DNA of 64,000 bases from Hemerocallis citrina (Eukaryota > Streptophyta > Magnoliopsida > Asparagales > Asphodelaceae). Of the stretch, positions 1-9,785 are shown piece by piece. The notes beneath the pieces were generated by a model, which worked only from the letters and a program-made list of their open reading frames with translations, was not told the origin of the DNA and made no database searches. Both the position numbers and the translations under genes were made by a program. Within the stretch, counting starts at the first letter, position 1; every line of letters starts with the position of its first letter. The stretch lies in assembly GCA_017893485.1 (NCBI GenBank), contig CM030366.1, positions 53,338,568 to 53,402,567 on the forward strand. The letters are read 5' to 3'.

Positions 1-829
1 GCTAAAGTCCGATCATTACTGAGTAGTGGCCACGCCATGTCTTGACTCATCAAGCATGCATTCTGTGGCTCACCCCCGCATCGTAAACTCTAGCTCTCAT
101 ACTTGTGTTTTTCTCTCACTTTCATCACATCCCCATTATGTACTAATTTTAATTTAATAGAAATCATGAACAAAACCAATATTTTAGAGTTAGTCCTCTC
201 ACTACTACCGGTCTCATTACTTTCATTTCACAATGACCCAACCTGGTCTTTTCAATTTCAATAATCATAATTATTCATCACTTTCACTTGTCGGTGTGAG
301 TTTGACTACACTCTAATTTTCAATTTCAATTCATAATCCATATGTTTGAATTTTCATGCTCAATAACATTCTCCTTTCCAATAACATGATTTCTAATTTA
401 TTCATGAGTCCATAGCCATACATGGAATTCAATTATTCCTTATGTATTTCATCAAATATCATTTCCACATTAAAATCACATCACTAAATGAATATTCACA
501 TTTCATAATTTTCACACTATTCTCCAATGAGAATAATTCACATCACATCACTACATATAATTTCTTTCTTTATTATACTTCCATTCTAGCACTTTATTTC
601 AAGTTCCTTTGCGAATTATAAACTCCACGAAATACAGATGTAGAACCATAGTTCTATTTATACATTTGTTCTCACAAATATACTCTATTTTATTTTGATA
701 ACTCCCAAATTATTTTTCATAAGTCCCACATATTTTAGAATAATAAACATAATTTTTTCATAATTTTTCAATCATCAAAACACCCAAAAAATATTTTTTT
801 CCCACAACTTAAATACAGGCCGAGACCAA

Positions 830-883
830 GGATCGAACCAGCAACCACAGGGAAACAAGCCACAGGCACAGACCACTAGGCCA
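830..883 (-). other. tRNA-like module 1 (A and B boxes) inside LTR
   Basis: On the minus strand TGGCCTAGTGG (883-873) matches the tRNA A-box consensus and GGTTCGATCC (839-830) matches the B box, about 34 bases apart. It is not a tRNA gene: I see no acceptor stem or anticodon arm that folds. The same arrangement recurs in related LTRs. Confidence 0.55.
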
Positions 884-984
884 CTTGCGCCAGCGGTATA
901 CAAGAGCGCTGAGAGCATTAAGTGCTCTCGGCTGCAGTTCATTTAATCTTTTAAAAACACGAAACAAAATATGTGGTGCTACTG

Positions 985-1059
985 GGAATCGAACCATCGA
1001 CCCCTGAGGAAACCCGCACAACACTGTAGCAAATAAGAGTATCCCGACCGCTTGAGCTA
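985..1059 (-). other. tRNA-like module 2 (A and B boxes) inside LTR
   Basis: TAGCTCAAGCGG (1059-1048, minus) resembles an A box and GGTTCGATTCC (995-985, minus) is a consensus B box. It is the first of the tandem pair in the direction of LTR transcription. Confidence 0.55.
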
Positions 1060-1979
1060 CATGCTCAAGTTGTCATAGTACAACTCGAACTTTAATTAAA
1101 TTAATTCCCTCTATTTAATAGAACATTTCGATGTTCAAGAAGCTCTCATTTGATTTTACTCTTATTAAACTTCCTGTAAATTTTCAGATTGACTATTCCC
1201 ATCATAAATTATACTCCAGTATATAAAAATAATTTTTCTAATAATTAAATATATATTCCTCATACAATTTGGTTAAATTGCAAGTTACTACTACCACATT
1301 TTCTTTTTCGACTTTCTTATCCAATTTTGATTTCAATAATCTCTACATCAATTTTCTGTTTTTATTCGTTTCACAACACACAAATTATATCTTTTTAGTC
1401 ATCTATTACAACATTATCACAAGAGTCCATTCAATCACATAAAGCAACATTGTCAATTTACTAACTTTTGCATATAGTCCTTGATGTTAATAATAAAGTT
1501 TTCTTCAAACAATCCATGGTTATAATCAATTTACACACAACTTAAATTTAATGATAGAACCACATGCAATTTGCATACCAACATTTCGATCAATCAATAA
1601 GCTATATTTTTTTTTCAATTAAAGTATACTCTTATTAATCTTTTTCATGCATCACCATTTTAATTCAAATCTAGCATGCTTCCTAATTAGAAATACGGAA
1701 AATTACCCACCTTATTTGGAGAGAAGTACAATTAGCAACACCTCCTAAACAAATGTCCTTGCCAAGAGAGCGGTCCTCCGCGTCGACACGCACACGAGCT
1801 CCAAGAATGTCAAACCCGAGCCTCCCTTATTGATGCCGGCCTCTCCTCTTTGTTGATGCAAGCACAAATTCCCCACACAACTCTCAATCTTTTAACTCAC
1901 TTACTAAACTACTTATAATGTATTTTAAACTATAGGTTTGGAGGAATAATTAGGACAAGAATAACTAGGCTAGGGGGGG

Positions 1980-1987
1980 TATTTATA
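1980..1987 (-). promoter_or_regulatory. LTR TATA box (TATAAATA)
   Basis: The plus-strand tatttata is TATAAATA on the minus strand, followed by CCCCCC. The same TATAAATACCCCC context occurs in the solo LTR (23325) and both Tekay-A LTRs (27260, 35373), marking the U3/R promoter. Confidence 0.6.
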
Positions 1988-2543
1988 CTAAAAATTTAGA
2001 AAAATGGAAGGCTAGGATTAACTTAGGAGTTAGAAAACAAAGGGCTAGGATTCAAGGAGGAGTTACAATAACCAACCATGATCAAGTAACCACCACCCAT
2101 GACTCCACTTGAATTTTTATTTTCCCTCCTAAAGATCAAAATCGGCCTAGCATGAATGGATTCAATTGCACGTGTACGTGCAATGCACGTGCATGCATTT
2201 GTCTCCAAAAATTTGTACATTATATTTTACATAAAAATAATCTTTAAAATGTATTTTACATTACAAGTTGTATTTAAAATAAAAATAGCTCATGGGCTTT
2301 AGTTTATGGGCCAAAATAATAATTTATAAAAAGAAAATAAATAAATTCAATTTGGGCTTTAAAAAGAAAGGCTTTTGTCTATTTGAAAAAGGCATTATAT
2401 AAAAATGATTAAAGAGCACATATATAAATATCTATACTCATCATAATGAAAATAATTATAGATTTAATTCTACCAAAAATGTTGCACGTGCACACTACGG
2501 GCAAAATTAAATAATTTTCATAAATGAAAATCGGGGCATTACA

Positions 2544-2876
2544 ATTTATTACTATACTCTCATTATTTATGGTTATTGTTATTTTTTCTTTTTGTATTAA
2601 GTAAGATTGTACTGATGTAAAGAAGTCAGTTCCAAATAATATTTTATTAACATTGTGTTCTGGATCTACATGTAGATGTAATAGCATTTCATTTCTACTA
2701 TTTATCCTTAGTGGTAATATTATTTTATGGACAATTGGATGTCTATTGTTATAATTGTCTAAATAGTTATATGGGTTTTCTAATGGTATTAATTCTTTTG
2801 TTTTTATCTTTGTTTATTTAATATGTGAATTAGTAGCTCCTGTATCTACAAGGGCTATTTGTTTATTCCATTTACC
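2544..2876 (-). pseudogene. Pararetroviral aspartic protease, truncated
   Basis: The minus strand shows the retropepsin active-site triad DTG within an ALVDTGATNS context at about 2860-2830, followed downstream by an ILFGTDFF-type motif near 2640-2610, which fits the flap-distal part of pararetroviral proteases. The frame is lost at 2543 where LTR sequence begins, so the end of the protease and all reverse transcriptase and RNase H are absent from this side. Stops separate it from the movement-protein frame upstream. Confidence 0.6.
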
Positions 2877-2918
2877 ATTGTCATAGTATTCTATTTCTAT
2901 TTTAAATTGATTATTATT

Positions 2919-3637
2919 TTAATTGTCTAATGTATTTATTATTAGTATTAGTTCCAATACTTGTTGTTTGTTTCTTACTGATAGTGATCTCTTTCCGAAC
3001 ATTATTTGTGGTGTTTTTTCTTTTGCAATATCTTTTGAATTATTAATGTCAAATTCTATATAATTTGGTATGGTCATTTCATGATTTTCTCTAGCTGGTT
3101 TGTATCTTATTATTTCTCGGAATAACTGTTCTATTTTAAAGTTATCAGTATTTCTGTTTTTTACTTCAAGCTTACTTGTGAAAGCATAAATATTTCTTAT
3201 TTGAATACTCATAACCTTACTCTTCTCTATCAGTTCTATTCTTGATAATCTGTGATACATGACCAAACTTTTGTCCTTGTTTTCTTCTGACATACTTATA
3301 GAGAAATTAGTTTTTATTGTAAATTTTATTTTTTTGTACAATAGATTTTTTGTACTATTCTTATTAAGGCATATTGTGTATTTGATTTTATTTTATCATC
3401 CATTAGGTATATTTCTAAGGGTGTATTTATTCCTTCCTTAAAATAAGCTTTTATTGTTATTTGTACTGCTCCAAGATGTATGTGTCTTAATGTCTTTTGG
3501 GTTTTCTCACTTATTCTTTCTATTTCTTGTATTATTATACATTCTGTTATCAATGAAAATATAGTTTTTCCTTGAGTTTGTTCTATGTCTATAGGTTTAT
3601 TTCTAGCTATTATTATTGTATTCTTTTTTTCTTTCAA
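2919..3637 (-). pseudogene. Pararetroviral movement protein remnant
   Basis: Two overlapping minus-strand frames (3637-3326 and 3341-2919) together cover the 30K-superfamily movement-protein core, recognised by a HLGAVQITIKAYFKEG segment followed by an acidic DD dipeptide. In the living virus such a protein lines plasmodesmata for cell-to-cell spread. A frameshift near 3330-3340 separates the two halves, so no functional product is possible. It lies directly downstream of the coat-protein region, which argues for a fused coat-movement ORF as in cavemo-/solendoviruses. Confidence 0.65.
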
Positions 3638-3959
3638 ATATTAGATGTTTAAATATCTCTTTCGGGTTTATGTCTAGTTTGGTTACTCTTATTTTATCGT
3701 ATTTTTTTATGTTAAAACTTATTCTTTCTCTTACTTCTTCATTATTTTATTCTCATTCTAATTGTTCTCCTATTTCTGTTATTTATGTCATCATATTTAT
3801 TTCACATTCTTCTGTTTAATCTTCACTACTTCCACTATCTTCTTCCATTACCATTATTTTCTCATCTTCACTATTTTTTTACCAGTCTACCTCATATTCT
3901 ATGCGTTCATAGTTTATGTTATTCATTTCTTCAATTTCTTCTAGGTATTTTACATTCTC

Positions 3960-4514
3960 TTTTTTCATTCTGTTCGGGCAATTTGGTGATATATGTCCTA
4001 CTTCTCCATATATATAACAATTACATTTCTTTGGGTTTTTCGGATATTATTTGTTCCTATTTATTCTTTTGAAATATCTTTTGTAGGATTATGCCTCTTA
4101 AAAGCTTTTTTGTATTTTGGTTTATATTTTTGGAATTTGTGTTTACGTCTTTTTATATAATTACTGCTATTATTACATCCCCAATTATTTGGTTTTGCTT
4201 CCTCACAACAAATTCTTTGTTTATATGTTCTATAATATTTAATAGTTGATCTACCTTCTTGGCATACTTTATCTCTATAATCTTTTACAAATTGTGTCAT
4301 ACCCTAAAGTATCTATTTCTGATTTTACTTTCCCATTTACATATGCAATATATATGTTTATACTCCATGGATCCGGTAATTTTAGACAACATGAGTCAAG
4401 AATTGGACCATTTTCTTCTTTTGTGTAATAATTATGTTGAAAATATTCTCTGAATTCACACGCATAGTTATCAAAATAACACATATCACAAATTTCTAAA
4501 TTGTTTGTCTCCAT
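3960..4514 (-). pseudogene. Pararetroviral coat-protein region with degenerate zinc knuckle
   Basis: The frame at 4514-4275 has the Cys- and Pro-rich LPDPW neighbourhood typical of the capsid core, and the frame at 4300-4061 is strongly basic (Lys/Arg/His-rich), as expected for the nucleic-acid-binding tail. At 4025-3978 a C-x-C...GH...C knuckle is readable, but the expected third cysteine reads as tyrosine. Frames shift at about 4290 and again near 4060. Assignment rests on motif and position; the capsid core itself is only weakly recognisable. Confidence 0.5.
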
Positions 4515-5400
4515 CTTACTTAGTTCTTTTTATATATATTATGTCCTTTTGATTTTTCGTAGAAACTAAATTCTGTTCTTATTGCCTTCTTGTAATTTCT
4601 AACTATTTCCTTTTAATCCTAGAGTTCTTTGTGTTGAAGTTTCTTGTGTTCCTCTAATCAATTGGTTTCGGATTCTTGATATTACTCCTTTCTTCTTCTG
4701 TTTGTCAATTCCACTATTTCGTTACTACTCCTATAAATGTTGCTTCTATAAATTTCTCAAATTTATTTTCTGAGAGGTTTTGTCTAAATCCTACTATTAT
4801 TGATGCTTTTATCTATTCTTCTATTGTTCTATCTACATTTTTTACACAGTCTAAATCTAGCATTTCTGTATTTCCTGTTATTTCTTTTTCGTAGTGTTTG
4901 GTGGGTTCATATTTTGGTGTTTCTTTTTCTTTTTCTTTCCCCAACATACTTCTTTCTTTATTTTACCATTTCCATGGTAAGTTATACGGTCTTTATTAGG
5001 TGGTTGTCTTAAGTATTCATACATATTAGTTGGAATTTTTGTAGGTTTTGTTATAATCTTGTCTTTTTCTTGCCATTTTAATTTTTTAGTTTGTTATATG
5101 TAGATTTTTTAAGGTTTCCTCTACTTCCTGAGAATTGAGATTTTCCATTAAATCTTCTATTACTAAATTATTTATATTAAGTTTTATTATGACTTCTAAC
5201 TCCTTCATTTGTTCTTCTGTTATGCCTAATTCTTATCTTATTTTGAATTTTGAGAGTTTTGTTATTAGTCTACTATTAACGTATCTTATTTTGAATTTTG
5301 AAAGATTTTTTAATCTTAGTTTCTTCATTTTCTGTGAAATATCCAGATTTTAAATAGGGTAGTGAGTTATGTAAAATTTTAGTTTTGATGTTGTGTATAT
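4515..5400 (-). pseudogene. Probable N-terminal part of the pararetroviral ORF, very decayed
   Basis: No single minus-strand frame stays open for long, but the composition (A-rich on the minus strand, Lys/Glu/Asn-rich in translation) continues that of the coat-protein region without a visible break. I recognise no domain. The left limit is where the coat motif begins; the right limit is simply where the bias fades near 5400. Confidence 0.3.
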
Positions 5401-5611
5401 ATCTTCAAAGGCAGGGTCCTTTTTAGAAAATTATTTTCAACTGCTCTATTATTGTAAATAGTTTGGGAGATGTACTTATATTCGCAAATACTTTCTAAAA
5501 ACGTTATATATATGCAAATGACTCCCCATCTTTAATCTCTTCACGTTCCTCATTACATCTCAAAAAAATTCAATCATTTTCGAAATTCAAATTCCCAAAC
5601 CATAATCTATA

Positions 5612-6051
5612 CTCCCTCCGTTTCACTTTAAGTGATATTTAGGGCTTTTTTCTTGTTTCACTTTAAGTGATATTATCCAATTTTCCCCTTTTTTTTCCAA
5701 GAAAAAACCTTATTTAAGTTGAAATTTTGTCTTAATTACTCATCTTAATCCTATCAAATATTCTTAGAAAATTGTAGTTTCAACTTTCTAGATTTTATTT
5801 TTTTCCAAAAATTTAATGCCAACTATATTGGAAAAAGAATTAGTAATTATATCTTCTCTTGAAAACAGAATTTGTATTGAGAAAACATTAATTACAATTT
5901 CTTGAATCCAGAATCTGAATTGGAAAAAGAATTAGTAATTAAATCATGGAGACTTATTAATAAAGGTGTAGAGGGAAACAAATGTTTATCTCACCCTTCC
6001 TTAATCTGTGTGCAAAACTCCTGAATATCACTTAAAGTGAAACGGAGGGAG
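5612..6051. mobile_element. Stowaway-type MITE (Tc1/mariner), 440 bp
   Basis: Perfect 28-bp terminal inverted repeats start CTCCCTCCGTTTCACTTT and end with the exact reverse complement, flanked by the TA dinucleotide at 5610-5611 and 6052-6053. CTCCCTCCG ends with TA duplication are the hallmark of Stowaway MITEs. An extra direct copy of the inner terminal repeat (TTTCACTTTAAGTGATAT) sits at about 5656-5673, 37 bases inside the left end. No coding capacity. Confidence 0.92.
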
Positions 6052-6222
6052 TAATATAATTAGAACTTATAGTTGATAAGAGACATTTTAGGTTAAAAAA
6101 ATAGCCAAATGCAGCACATACAGTCACGTGATCCACTTAAGTATTAAATGATTCCTCATTAATAAATGTTTATAAATAGAGGGAGCCTCATTGATGCAAA
6201 ATAAATATAAAAGGATTTCTAA

Positions 6223-6890
6223 GAGCATTCACTATCGTTTTCTAATTACTCAAAATTTAGCAATCGAAATAGAAAATTGCTCACAGTTGTTTGCTAAAAA
6301 CCCAAAAAATTAGAATAGAAATGAACAATGCTTCCCTAAACTTAGGAGAAGCTTTAGCGAAATGCTAAATATAGAAGACGGAATAAGTTCCTCCGTTTGA
6401 GAAATTTTTAAGAACGGACGGATGAAGATGAACCGTCTGCCGTTAAAAAATTAAATAGGCTTAGATGAGATCATCCGTCTCACTTTTCCTTTATTAAATT
6501 ATTTTTTTAATGACTTGTTTACCCCCTCACCAAAATTAAATAGGTATTACGCTAGTGGGGAAAAAGGTAATTTCAATTTTCCATAATAAAAATAAAAAAA
6601 GGAAAAAAGGCACAAACGGATGAGCATCATCCGTTTGACCTTTTCTCCTCCTTTTTAGGCCCAGTTTGGGGGAAAAAACCGTGAGACGGATGAAGAACAT
6701 CCGTCCGACATTTCAGAACATTTAAAAAAAAATTCAAATGGAGGATCATCATCCGTCCTATTTGGAAAAAAGAAAAGAATCTTTCGCTTTTAGCAATGAC
6801 AATAGCAGTAACGATAGTGGCACCCACCTATAGTTTCTAAATCCTAATTGCTAAAAGTAGAAAATTTAAAAGAAACGATAGTGGATGCTC
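6223..6890. mobile_element. Tourist-like (PIF/Harbinger) MITE, 668 bp
   Basis: Ends are GAGCATTCACTATCGTTT and the near-perfect reverse complement AAACGATAGTGGATGCTC, flanked by TAA at 6220-6222 and 6891-6893. A 3-bp TAA duplication with GAGCATYCAC ends fits PIF/Harbinger MITEs. The interior holds several short hairpins built on ACGGATGA / TCATCCGT, the clearest at 6615-6638. No transposase is encoded. Confidence 0.82.
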
Positions 6891-6956
6891 TAATAATGGG
6901 TCAAAACTGGGTGCGAGGTGGTTTCTTGATAAAGGTCTCTATGTGTAAAAAGGCAG

Positions 6957-7121
6957 TCTTCTGCTCCCTCCGTGAAACTTGAAATTGGAAGTAGTTCAGG
7001 TCAGTAACCAAATGCCAACTCTCATCTTATCCCAAAATCTTCCTTTATACTTCAATTTTGCTCACTTCTTGTTAGGCTTTCAGACTGATTCGTTGATGCT
7101 CAATCTAGGCATTAGTATGGT
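6957..7121 (+). other. Candidate host exon-intron-exon segment
   Basis: A 43-nt segment (6957-6999) preceded by GGCAG and followed by CAG|GTCAGT could be an exon; a 76-bp AT-rich stretch ending TTCTTGTTAG (7000-7075) fits a plant intron; the next open segment (7076-7121) continues after the hAT insertion at 8305-8327. Joined in phase the pieces stay open until a TAA just after 8328. Coding potential is short, there is no recognised domain, and the upstream neighbour is transposon. Low confidence. Confidence 0.25.
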
Positions 7122-8296
7122 TAGGCCGGCCCCCCTTGAGGTAAGTAAGGCGGTTACCTCATGCCCCCATATTTTTTTGCAATTTTAGGGTTCCCCAAAT
7201 TTGTATTTTCCTTGTAAATATAAGAACATATTTTGCATGTAAAAAAATTATATTATTATTAGGGGCCCCCAAAAACAATTATTTGGGCCTTTAGAATTTT
7301 TTTAAAAAAATTATTTGGGTTTGGGCTTGATTGAATTTAAGGCTTTAAATTTGGGTGATCTAAAACAAATCCACATTCAAATCAATAGAAACTCAAACCC
7401 GAAACCCACATTCAAATCCGCATTCAAACCCAACAACTCAAACCCGACCCAATCACTTATACCCTTACCCTCTTTCTTCTCCTCAAATTTTCAACTCGAC
7501 CTTATCCTCTTTCTTAGCCTGTGCCGCGTTCTTCTCCTTTCTTTATTCTCCCAATCTCTAACTCTCAAAATCCTAATCTCTCAATCTCAATTCCCAAATC
7601 CAATCAACTCAAATTCTCCAATCCATGTTTTCTTCTTCTCAAACTTGTGGATTTTTACTCAACTCTAAATCCAATCAACCCATTTCCTTCAAAATTTGAA
7701 ACCTTAACCCTAAAATCTAAATCTAAATCTCAAAATCGTGGGACAGTGGCTAGTGGGTCTGTGGGTGTGGTGGACTGTTGGTGCTTGGTGCCTGGTGGGT
7801 GTGGTGCAGTGGGTCATTGGTAGCTATTTCTTACTCAGTTTTGTGTTAGGGCTTAATGAGTTGAATATTGAGTTCAATTTTTTGTTAGGGCTATAACTTA
7901 ATGAATTCAATTTTATGTTATTGGTTTTTATTTCTTAAAGAGTTCAATTTTTTGTTAGGACTTATTGGTAGCTATTTCTTCATTTCTTATTGAGTTACTT
8001 AATTAAGTTAAATAGATGAAGAATTAATTATATGATTTGCATATCTGAATAGTTTTATGCATGATTTGTATGCTTCTTGTGTGGATACTTATGTGGATAT
8101 ATATCTGATTGATGATTTTCACTCTATTTTACATATCTGATTGATGCTTATGAGTAAACTTGTTATTTGAAGATATATATTTTGCATATTTTTGTCGTGA
8201 ATAATGTGCAAAAATTTTATATACATTTTTTTGTAATGTATGGGGGCTCCATTTCGAGAGTCGCCTTGGGCCCCTGGGAACTCAGGGCCGACCGTG
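7122..8296. mobile_element. Non-autonomous hAT element, 1175 bp
   Basis: An exact 8-bp target duplication AGTATGGT flanks it (7114-7121 and 8297-8304). The ends are imperfect inverted repeats: TAGGCCGGCCC on the left and the reverse complement of CACGGTCGGCCC on the right, with a further shared inner block (AAGGCG...GCCCCCATA) in opposite orientation. Eight-bp duplications plus GC-rich short ends indicate hAT. The reading frames inside (for example 7315-7668) are low-complexity and show no transposase. Confidence 0.85.
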
Positions 8297-8304
8297 AGTA
8301 TGGT

Positions 8305-8601
8305 GCCAACAGAGACAACTTCTGAAGGTAAATAAGTAAAGGAAATCAATTGATTTGAACCTTTCTTTAATGAATTAAAACAATACATTAACATGCATTA
8401 TTTTATCAGCGTATTGAATTATATCAATTTAAATGCATTGCTTTCTTGTTGTGAATGAATGTAATGTTTTGCGGTCTTAAATTTGATAAATGGGTTGGTC
8501 ACTTGGTTGTCTACAATTAACAAAACTCCGAATCTCTAGTTATAATAGTAGAAATTGTCGGGAAAAAAAACAAGGTTAATGGAGATAAGTTAAAGAAAAG
8601 G
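8305..8601 (+). other. Possible exon end and 3' UTR-like sequence
   Basis: This continues the sequence interrupted by the hAT element: GCCAACAGAG to about 8327, then GTAAATAAG, which is either a splice donor or a stop codon (TAA at 8332-8334). The remaining 270 bases are AT-rich with AATGAATGTAATG near 8453-8466, compatible with a polyadenylation region. No TE similarity noted within the window. Confidence 0.2.
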
Positions 8602-8822
8602 TGGTGCGGTTCTGATGCAGCCATCACCACAACTATAGCTTTCGGCGCTTTCTTAGCCATGGATTAATGGTGAGATTGGTAGAATTGGGATTATGAGGAA
8701 GAAGGAGACAGTCATGGATTGGGGAAGAACCCGAACTCTTAATGGAATCTAGAAAGGAGAAAGAAACATTTAGCTCAAATGATCGATGACGCTAATGGTG
8801 CCATCCCCTTCTTATTTATACT
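8602..8822 (-). mobile_element. Chromovirus E1, 3' LTR, distal piece
   Basis: About 220 bp matching 18364-18585, the other LTR of the same element, at roughly 85-90 percent by eye (shared ATAGCTTTC, GCCATGGATTAATGGTGAG, CTAATGGTGCCATCCCC). It starts with TG at 8602 and is interrupted after TTATACT by the solo LTR at 8823; it resumes at 13454. The minus-strand TATAAATAAG at about 8820-8811 is its likely TATA box. Confidence 0.8.
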
Positions 8823-9419
8823 TGTCACGCCCCGCATCCCAAAAAGAAATACGGAATACGAGTACGCGACACAAGTCCAGCGAATGCCTTTCACTATTCA
8901 TAAATTGTCAGGATCTTTACAACATATAAAAGAATAAACAAGAGTTATACAAGAAAAATAGTCAACCACGCATACATAACTTAATTAATATAGTCAACAG
9001 GATTACTTGAAACAAAAAACAGGAATACTAAATTTCAAATAATCAAGTCTGGAATAAAACACAAGTCTGGGACAAAATATCCAATACAAAATAATCCATG
9101 TAACAAGTTACAAATTATTCAAGAATAAGCAACAAGAATAAATAAATGTAGCAAGAATCCAGCCAACTAGAATCTTTGATCACTTACTCCGTCGGGCAGC
9201 TGGTCACCAAAGTCTGCAAGAGACAAGTTTGCAGGAAAAGGAAAGAGAAAATAAACGCCCGTCAATACAAGTTACGAGCCGCTTGTATTGCAGGCAACAA
9301 GTATAGGGAAGCAAATAGACAAGAATAGAGTAACAGCAGAAGCAAGTATAGCATGGAAAGATGTAACAGTAAAATAGAGTAACTAACTCTAAGTCAAGAA
9401 CAGAACAAGTAGCATGGCA

Positions 9420-9785
9420 AGATAAACGGGTGCAAGTAGCGTGTAACAAGTGTCAAGTAGCATGTAAACGAGTAACGAGTAACAAGTGTCAAGTAATCAA
9501 GTATCATGTACAAGTAACAAGTAGCAAGTGTCAAGTGATCATGTTATTTTCAAGTCTTGTATCTAGTCCTATCTAGGTAGCACTTCATGCATCCCAGATT
9601 TTACCACATGGTTGCTACATTCATGCAAGTTACGTATTAGATTTCATAGTGGATCATAGAGGCAAGTATACTCGAGGACAAGTATCAAGCTCCAAGTATC
9701 AAGTATAAAGTATCAAGTATTACGTGTCAAGTGTGCAAGTGTCGAGTAATCACGTGTCAAGCTCCATGTATCAAGTATCATGTAG
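9420..9785. repeat. Degenerate CAAGTRTCAAGTA short-unit array
   Basis: Two stretches (about 9420-9545 and 9663-9785) consist largely of variants of caagtgtcaagta and caagtatcaagta in irregular tandem. The related LTR tail at 53725-53805 shows the reverse-complement words (gatacttgatac, gacacttgacac), so the array is a family feature rather than random AT-rich drift. Confidence 0.55.

Larger units (their letters stand above)
1..2543 (-). mobile_element. Partial LTR of a Tekay-like Ty3/Gypsy element, cut by window start
   Basis: On the minus strand the LTR begins at 2543 with TGTAATGCCCCG and runs leftward out of the window. It has the same landmarks in the same order as the complete solo LTR at 22759-26218: a CACGTGCA-rich start, a TATA box, two tRNA-like modules, then the Rs near 60-250 that match the LTR ending the window at about 63770-64000. 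It directly abuts broken pararetrovirus sequence at 2544, so it probably inserted into, or recombined with, that fossil. No internal region or primer site is visible, so solo versus truncated cannot be decided here. Confidence 0.8.
2544..5400 (-). mobile_element. Endogenous pararetrovirus (Caulimoviridae) fragment
   Basis: A run of broken minus-strand reading frames carries, in transcript order, a coat-protein-like region with a zinc knuckle (about 4514-3960), a movement-protein-like region (3637-2919) and an aspartic protease (DTGAT at 2846-2832). The order coat protein, movement protein, protease matches the arrangement known for cavemo-/solendoviruses rather than badna- or caulimoviruses. 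Frameshifts and stops break every frame and the polymerase part is missing, cut off by the LTR at 2543. It is a dead fossil. The right boundary is approximate. Confidence 0.7.

Noticed and set aside
830..1059. Functional tRNA genes
   Set aside because: A and B boxes match, but I could not see a paired acceptor stem, anticodon loop or terminator; the modules recur at fixed places in LTRs.
2023..2220. 65-aa minus-strand frame near the LTR start
   Set aside because: Lies in LTR U3, not conserved as a frame in the other Tekay-B LTRs.
7315..7823. 117-aa and 100-aa Ser/Leu/Pro/Asn-rich frames
   Set aside because: Low-complexity sequence inside the hAT element, with no transposase motif or splice support.
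9420..9785. CRISPR-like or satellite array
   Set aside because: Units are irregular and about 10-13 bases with no spacers, in a plant LTR; not CRISPR and not a true satellite.
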